From NCBI GenBank assembly GCA_950295325.1, contig OX485809.1:29588144-29652143 (forward strand): a stretch of 64,000 nt of DNA, written 5' to 3'. Source of the stretch: Polytrichum commune. Its lineage: Eukaryota > Streptophyta > Polytrichopsida > Polytrichales > Polytrichaceae. A program made the translations under genes and the position numbers. Shown here one piece after another: positions 57,990 through 64,000 of this stretch; position 1 is the stretch's first letter, and each line of letters begins with the position of its first letter. Below the pieces are notes generated by a model. It was not told where the DNA came from and ran no database searches. It worked only from the letters and a program-made list of their open reading frames with translations.

Positions 57990-58200
57990 GAGGAGGTTGT
58001 CGCATACAAGCGTACCTCTCATCCATTCAACATAAAAACTTGACCCCTTTATGTTTATGATCAATTCGTCTCAAAAGACTTTGACTTAACTAATACACGG
58101 GCTTTGAAATTAATTCCGGTGTTGAATGAACTTCAAAAAAACCTCCGGACTACATACTATTATTAAAGTATTTATGATGGATGAACGAGAGGTATGTTTC
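57990..58200. repeat. Small inverted-repeat element (MITE-like), copy 1
   Basis: The left arm has CATACAAGCGTACCTCTCAT, then CCATTCAACAT. The right arm (complement) has CATACCTCTCGTTCATCCATC. It shares its arms with 59283-59520. The arms are diverged and the ends approximate. Confidence 0.4.
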
Positions 58201-59282
58201 CTTACAATGTTCCCTTCTTCCCCACAACTCGCCCATCCCTCTTCAGCCTTAGCCTTCAGCCTTCAAGATGCTCCAAATATTGTATTGTATTTAGTGTCAC
58301 CAATTTCATTTGTCTTGCTCAATACCATTGGTAAGGTAGGTGGGTCTTAAGTGTCTCGTTTTTTTAAATGGGCCCCTATATTTGATTGGTATGTGGTTTA
58401 GTGAGGATCAAACGGTAAACACCAAAAGGACACATGTTTAAAAGAGATTGGACTATGTTCATGAATACTAATAACTAGTCTACACTCAATAGTGAAGACA
58501 ATTGGGAGGACCATGCATCCAATTAAGAATCAACAAACATGCGCTTCCGATAACCATGGCTAAATTAGGGGAGGTCCACAAATCAATCTAGTTTTTACAG
58601 GTTGTTTCACCATAGATTTGTCAATGCAAGACAAGTTTTGTTTTGTTAATCTAATTGGTAGAAGCTAGAGAACATGAAAAACGAACCAAATGACACCCAC
58701 ATAGCTTAAAACCACATGTGTAGTGTCACCAACACTCAATGTAAACCTAACAATATTTTGCATTTCTTGTAAAAATATTTTGAGCATTATAGATTTACAA
58801 TGTGATTGGCCAAATAGGTCAATCACATTATAGTTACGGACCACTTGGGTTTACTCTTGGGGTGCCATTGAGTTCGCCATTTTTTGTGCATTCATACACA
58901 AAGTACATATTTTGATGCTCAAATTAGGGAGACTCTTATGTACAAGTAGGGGGTTTGACTTACTTGCCTCTCTGGGAAAATGTAAGTAATTATTTACATG
59001 GAAAAAGTTACAAAAGAACATGCATTCCTCATCATTTCCTCTAGTCCATCTCTTCAAGAAATTGCACAATTTCAAGCCATTCTTTCTAGTTGAATCATAT
59101 TTTTTCACTATTTTCCGTATTTCTACCTTATGAGGGGAGTCATCCAAGCAGTATATCAAAGCCCACTTTAACAACCATTGCATGCGGAATAATGTTTACA
59201 TGGGTAATTGTGACCCAAATAATGCTATACCATGTATGGTATTTAGTGTCACATACATTGTTTGCAAAGGGCCTAAACTAGA
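58200..59282. other. No recognisable feature
   Basis: AT-rich sequence with no coding or RNA signal that I can support. Confidence 0.5.
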
Positions 59283-59520
59283 TGCAAGGAGAGGGAATTA
59301 TCACATACAAGCGTACCTCTCATTCACCCAACATAATAGCCCTAAATAGCAAATTGTCCAAAAGTTACTTTTCTTAGTTGATTTGACACCAAAATCAACT
59401 CTTAAGACTCCAAATTAGTCTACTTGAAGTCATTTGAGTTGAATCAGCACACACCTATAGAAGGGCAAGTTTTTTATGTTGGATGGATGAGGTACACTTG
59501 TATAAAATAATTCCATGTCT
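59283..59520. repeat. Small inverted-repeat element (MITE-like), copy 2
   Basis: The arms GGAATTATCACATACAAGCG and TACCTCTCATTCACCCAACA (left) match the complement of 59470-59520 (ATGTTGGATGGATGAGGTAC, ACTTGTAT...AATTCC) over about 45 bases with several changes. The loop is about 140 bp. There is no coding capacity, so it is non-autonomous. Confidence 0.5.
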
Positions 59521-61457
59521 TCACTAGATGCCTAGAGGTCGCAAAGTGACACGTCCTCCCAATTACTCCATGTGATACTAATTCCCAAAACACACATTGT
59601 TTTGCCAAGTCTCAAAATTAGTGAGGGCTGAAATTCTTACTGAGTGATATTAAATTCACGAATACATGTTCATTTACCATGCACTTCAAGAAAATTAGTG
59701 TGTGATCTGATGTGCTTGTAGAGTGATAGATTATATGCAAACGCAAGCTTGTCAATGAATAGTGCCGGTAGTTTTAGTGAATAGTATGAATAGTAATTTC
59801 ACCGAATATTGCCAAGATGAACAATGCTTCCTAGATCTTTTGATGGCACTAATTTCATAGCATAAATAAACTTAGTATCACCTTCACTAATTTCCCACAA
59901 CCATTATTAGCCCTCCCTCACTAATTGGGATAATCAATGTAATTGCCAATAACGATACTATTCATCAACATAAATATCTTTTAGGACATGACGTAGCACA
60001 TTGGGATACTTGAGAGGAAAATACTATATTTTAGTATGCAAGGGGACGTTAATGTTGAGCATACTAATGGCAAGTGGCGTTTGTGTATACTTCAATTAAC
60101 TTGTAGATCATGACACTTGTGGAACATAGACATGCCAACATATTAGTAAACACTTGAAGGCCAAGTGTCATGAAGTGACACTAATGGTGAAGTTGTTGGT
60201 CATTAGTATAATGGTGTAAGTGACACTATTATACATGTTACCATAAACGGTGTAGTAGGATTGCATTGGCCCAGATGACAGTCGGGTATCCAAAGATTAT
60301 CTCATCTTATGATACCCACCAGGTTTCAGTATACCATTTTAAAGTCCAGTCACTGCAGTAGACAACAAGCACATTTTCTTTCCACTTAACTATTCATTCC
60401 CATTCACAAGTTGACAAACACAACATACGTAGAACAGGCCAAGAAGATAGCTACACATACAAACTGTATACCCATCAACATCCCAAAACGTGCACAGGGA
60501 AGTGTGCAAAGAAGGCTAGATTATTCACAACCACTGACATCACCTCAGGAAGTACCAGCATGCAGTGACCACTATGCACAAGAAACAAGATCATCATAGT
60601 ATGATGAATCTTACAAGATGCAAATTATGATACAAAGTGGGAGCTGAGTTTTCCTAAATCAGGAATTGCGGGTTGAACATCTGAGTAGGTTGCTGCTACC
60701 CACGCACCCTCCTTCACTCCCTGTCACTCCTGTGTGGGAGATTATTCTCTCTGACCTGCTGTGCTCATGCAAGCACTTGCATTCTAAAAGAAAACGAGAA
60801 AATGAAACACTTTCTCAGCCTGCCTGGTTGGATGTTTTAACCTGCAGATATAGGCATATATGCAAGAGCAGAGGAAGGATCGACAAACACTTAAAAGGAA
60901 CCCATATCAGTTAAGCTAGAACTAACAAATAGCAAGCCTGATGCACGGTTCGTTCTTGGCAAGCCTTCCTCTTCCATCCAAGAGAGTGGATTCAAGTCTA
61001 CAGAAGCTTAAAGTTGTCTTTCTTCTTAGAAGCTATAACACTATGCTGGAGTAAATCTTGAAGAATTGCTTCATAGATGCGTACTGCACCCAGTTACAAT
61101 GACAGCATATTCCAGGTCAGTAAGACCCTGCCTAAGCAACCTGTGAATTTGCTAAATCATCTAGAAGTGGTGCTCCCACCACCCCCCTCAAATAGTGATG
61201 AGATTCAACCATGGAGTACCTTCATGATAACATTGTCGCAGAAATTGCTCTCGACTATGGCTTGGAGCTCCAGTGTAAATCCTACTCTGTCAGCGTATGG
61301 GCACTAGCAGAATGCAGGACCCAAAGCCACTTCAACAAACTTGTTCCAAAAAGAAAGACTCGCAATGATAGCTGCCCTCAATCTTGAGAGGTGGCAGGCA
61401 AGCATCGCGCAGATGTTTTGCAAGGATCCAAAAGGGTGAAAAGTAGCCAACTTCAAC
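59521..61457. other. Intergenic sequence downstream of the RING gene
   Basis: No domain or repeat seen. The part next to 61457 (about 60400-61457) is less AT-rich and probably includes the 3' untranslated region of the minus-strand RING gene. I see no definite polyadenylation site. Confidence 0.45.
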
Positions 61458-64000
61458 CTACGATTCAGGCAGGTGATTCATGGCTTTTGTTCTTTTCAAA
61501 GGACCACCAGGACTCAAATCGTCAGAGGAGCTGTCTGGCGACACTCGTGTCGAGGAGCCAGGCTTTCTCCACCCTCCATCATTGGTTGAATCCCTGTAGA
61601 ATCGATTTCTAAAGGAAAAGCGTCTACGCGATGTAGACCTGCTCAGGAAGGAAGGGTCACTTGGTGGCATCGTCAAAGGGAATCTTGGTCTGCCCTCCTC
61701 AATAAGAAAAGAAGATTCAGGCATGATCAAATCATCATCCAACACTCCTATCCTGGAAAGTTTGTTTCTTGAGCTTGTCCTGTTTATCAAGCCGCTCCCT
61801 AGAACATTACCAAATTTATGCGGTGTAGGCTCCACAACAGTAGTTTCCTTAGGGGCAATCTTCTCAGCAGATCCGCAGCGAGGACAAGCAGGGTCTTGGC
61901 GGGAGCTATCAGGGGTAATTTGTTCAAGACATTCAGCATGGTAAGTATGGCCACAAACCAGTACACTCACAACATTGCACTCGTGATAGCCCATCACACG
62001 AGAGGCACCCCAAGGAGATCGTTGAGTAAGCAGTCGGGAACAAAGACCACAGTTCTGCAAAAAAAAAACATACATTTAACAGGTATAAACAACTAGAAAC
62101 ATCAGTGACAGACTTCCCAACAAAGACTATAGGCAATATAAATGGAAAGTCATTTGACAGCAATCATAAACACACCTATAAATTGTACATCCTATATGAA
62201 GATTCCAATGAGGTCCTTGGCACCATCATAATAAGGTAGCTCAACCTACCACCAACACAGAACCTATGACCAACTCAATGAATGGGAGAGTTTCATTTTA
62301 GAACTCAAATCTAGGACCTCCAAGGAACTCTCACTCATAAAAACTACCTTTCAATTTGCCAGTCATAGCTTCAGTGTTGGTGTTGGTTGAGCTATATTAT
62401 CTATGTAATGTCAAGCGAAGAAATATTGATCATTTTCATACCTCAGAGTGTGGACTAGCTGTGGCAGAATGTGACGTATCAGCTGTGATTTTCTCTACAC
62501 ACAGGAGACCTGATGATCTGTTGAGCCCCTCCCTGCTTACACCCCAGCTGAAATCAGAGGGACTTGTGGCACTTGCCCACCGTAGCCGCTCCTGTCGCGC
62601 ATGAGGCCCTAGCTCTGAAAACCCAGGGAGTGATGACCAGTCCGAGCTGCCTCCAGCACTAGAGCTCCTACTAGAGCCAGATCGGTGGAATGAACGGCGG
62701 CCCTCTAAGGACGACATTCGTCCTGGACCTGCTGGGGGGAACCGCCCATCATAAAACTCCCTTCGCAAGGGATTGGCAGGAACTAGGAAAGTAGACTTAG
62801 ATAACAAAGCATCGTTACACTGCGCAGATGATGGCAAGGCTGGTTTAGTTTGCCGTGTTGCAGGAACATTCATCGCATTGATGAAAGGAGTACTTTCAGG
62901 AGTGTTTGAAATCGTGGGGGGACTCGATGAGAAACGATCCTGCATAGACCACCACAAAAGTAAGGACTTGAGGAGGCAACCTGAAGAAACATCAGCTGCT
63001 AAGAAATGTCCAACACTTTATGAATAATGTGTCCTGCTTTCAGTAAGTCTAGAGACAAGCTCTAGCATTGTCACTTCAAAGAAAAAGTTGACTTTTCCAT
63101 AGCAAAAGACCTACACACTCCTGAAAGAAGGTGGATTACATGGACTATGTTCCTGCTTATAAAGAATAGCTCTATCCAGAGTCAATATTTACTGGACCTT
63201 CCCAGACATCAACTCGACCCAGAAGTAAGCCCCACGATATAAAAATTCACATAGCATATTTCCAGAAAGGACAACAAAACCTGCTCCGAAAGTAATTATT
63301 GCTGACTCCAGCAAAGCCAAGTACTGACATCCATTTTTTGTGCTTCATAAGGGAATCCTTGCCTAAACGCCTTCAGATTCATAAGGAGGAACATAAAGGC
63401 TTCAGAAGTGTCTAAGACTATGATATCATTGATCATCAGGTATCGTGTCAATAATCTCATCTCAAGTACAGACTCAAACTCAGTGGGATGACTGACCTCC
63501 TTGGAGGAATTGATGGTGGTTGAGGGGCTTGCTGCCAAGTCTGCAGCAATAACATGAAGCAATGTCAGAGCACTAAGGATTTGTATCACGATGGCAAAGA
63601 AAAAGCTCAAAGATCCATAATCTTAACACCACATCCAGTTGATTCTACTCCAAGAACAAGTGCACTGAAATGGCTGCTATACTCTTCTTTGCAGTGCAAG
63701 ATTAGAAATGTTCCACCTAGATGCTGATATGTAAACTCCCTCATGCCCAACTTACCCTTGCCCCGGAAAACACCTGATCAGGTTGATGCAACCACCTAGT
63801 AACTAATGTCAACCCTTGCTCTGTTCACTTTAGGTCACAAGGGCAGCCAGAATCTTTTACAAGTTCATCGTAACCCCTTACCTGGTTCAGCAATCATAGA
63901 ATCTCCAATTCGACCACTGGTTGAGGCAAGCGGGTTCCAAGTAAAACTGTTGGGACTTCCACCATAAAGGCTTCCAGACTGAGTCCGCGTATGAGAATGA
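61458..64000 (-). CDS. RING-H2 finger protein, plant family of unknown function (partial at 5' end)
   Basis: Four exons on the minus strand: over 64000-63882, 63540-63497 (44 bp), 62939-62442 and 62054-61458. All junctions are GT-AG and all phases join. The 5' end is outside the window. The last exon opens with the RING: NCGLCSRLL, then VLVCGHTYHAECLE, then DPACPRCG, giving Cys2, Cys, His, His, Cys, Cys2 in the RING-H2 order. The upstream exons are Ser-rich with SSDWSSLPGFSELGP and RERL-like motifs, and the tail is Ser/Arg-rich. This layout (low-complexity N-terminus, C-terminal RING with LLTQRSPW) is one I recognise from plant RING/U-box proteins without an assigned role. By family it is probably an E3 ubiquitin ligase. 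No stops or frameshifts. Confidence 0.82.

Noticed and set aside
57784-58035. 83-codon plus-strand frame
   Set aside because: No recognisable motif, and it runs into an inverted-repeat element.
63296-63610. 104-codon minus-strand frame as a membrane protein gene
   Set aside because: It covers the 44-bp RING gene exon (63497-63540) and flanking introns. The hydrophobic start is intron sequence.

Overview
This is nuclear DNA from a land plant. The evidence is nested Ty3/gypsy chromovirus retrotransposons primed by initiator tRNA-Met, tRNA-derived SINEs, a Mutator-like DNA transposon, GT-AG introns and one plant-type RING-H2 gene. The repeat load and the unusual transposon cargo would suit a non-flowering lineage (lycophyte, fern or gymnosperm), but nothing here fixes the species. 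Nearly everything from 1 to about 57 kb is mobile DNA. The only gene that looks alive is the RING gene at the right edge.

Region 1 to 26.1 kb: three related chromovirus copies, all reading on the minus strand. Element 1 (about 1.8-10.0 kb) is the oldest and is broken up by other insertions. Element 2 has LTRs at 10042-12927 and 25104-26078. Element 3 (17949-25081) is complete and young, with 5-bp target duplications GGAAC, and sits inside element 2's primer-binding site. Solo LTRs of three families are inserted in and around them, each with a perfect 5-bp duplication: family A at 5504-6491, 26696-27669 and 28254-29226; family B at 10807-12726 and 30450-32361; family C at 2542-4646 and 37903-40874. 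All three chromovirus copies share the same defects: a TAG inside integrase, Asp-Lys-Glu in place of the protease Asp-Thr-Gly, and an RNase H entry segment repeated several times with its catalytic Asp changed to Gly. Element 3 therefore looks like a recent insertion of a non-autonomous lineage moved in trans.

Region 26 to 35.6 kb: an 86-bp tandem array, once continuous, has been split by a solo LTR and by a 5.2-kb LTR-like element that holds a 35-bp minisatellite.

Region 35657 to 50052 is the most interesting part: a 14.4-kb Mutator-like element with matching ends (TIRs made of TGAGC-type repeats) and a 10-bp target duplication CAACACATGA on each side. It carries two divergent genes whose start codons are 524 bp apart. 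The minus-strand gene is a MULE-type transposase with a SWIM-like zinc finger. The plus-strand gene has about eight exons and encodes a basic N-terminus, a ParB/sulfiredoxin-like DGNHR motif and a C-terminal domain in the order of a beta-class N4/N6 DNA methyltransferase. The element also holds two kinds of perfect palindrome arrays (GTTTGGGTCG...CGACCCAAAC and TGTGCGTTAACGCACA). I read this as a plant transposon carrying a bacterial/phage-style ParB-methyltransferase module. Both genes are now pseudogenes, and every premature stop is of the kind made by C-to-T change (CAA, CAG or CGA to a stop).

Region 50.1 to 61.4 kb: a tandem repeat and one CACTA-like end, a decayed gypsy gag with an extended tRNA-like primer-binding site, two small inverted-repeat elements, and otherwise featureless DNA. 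From 61458 to the window edge lies the minus-strand RING-H2 gene (four exons visible, 5' end outside the window).
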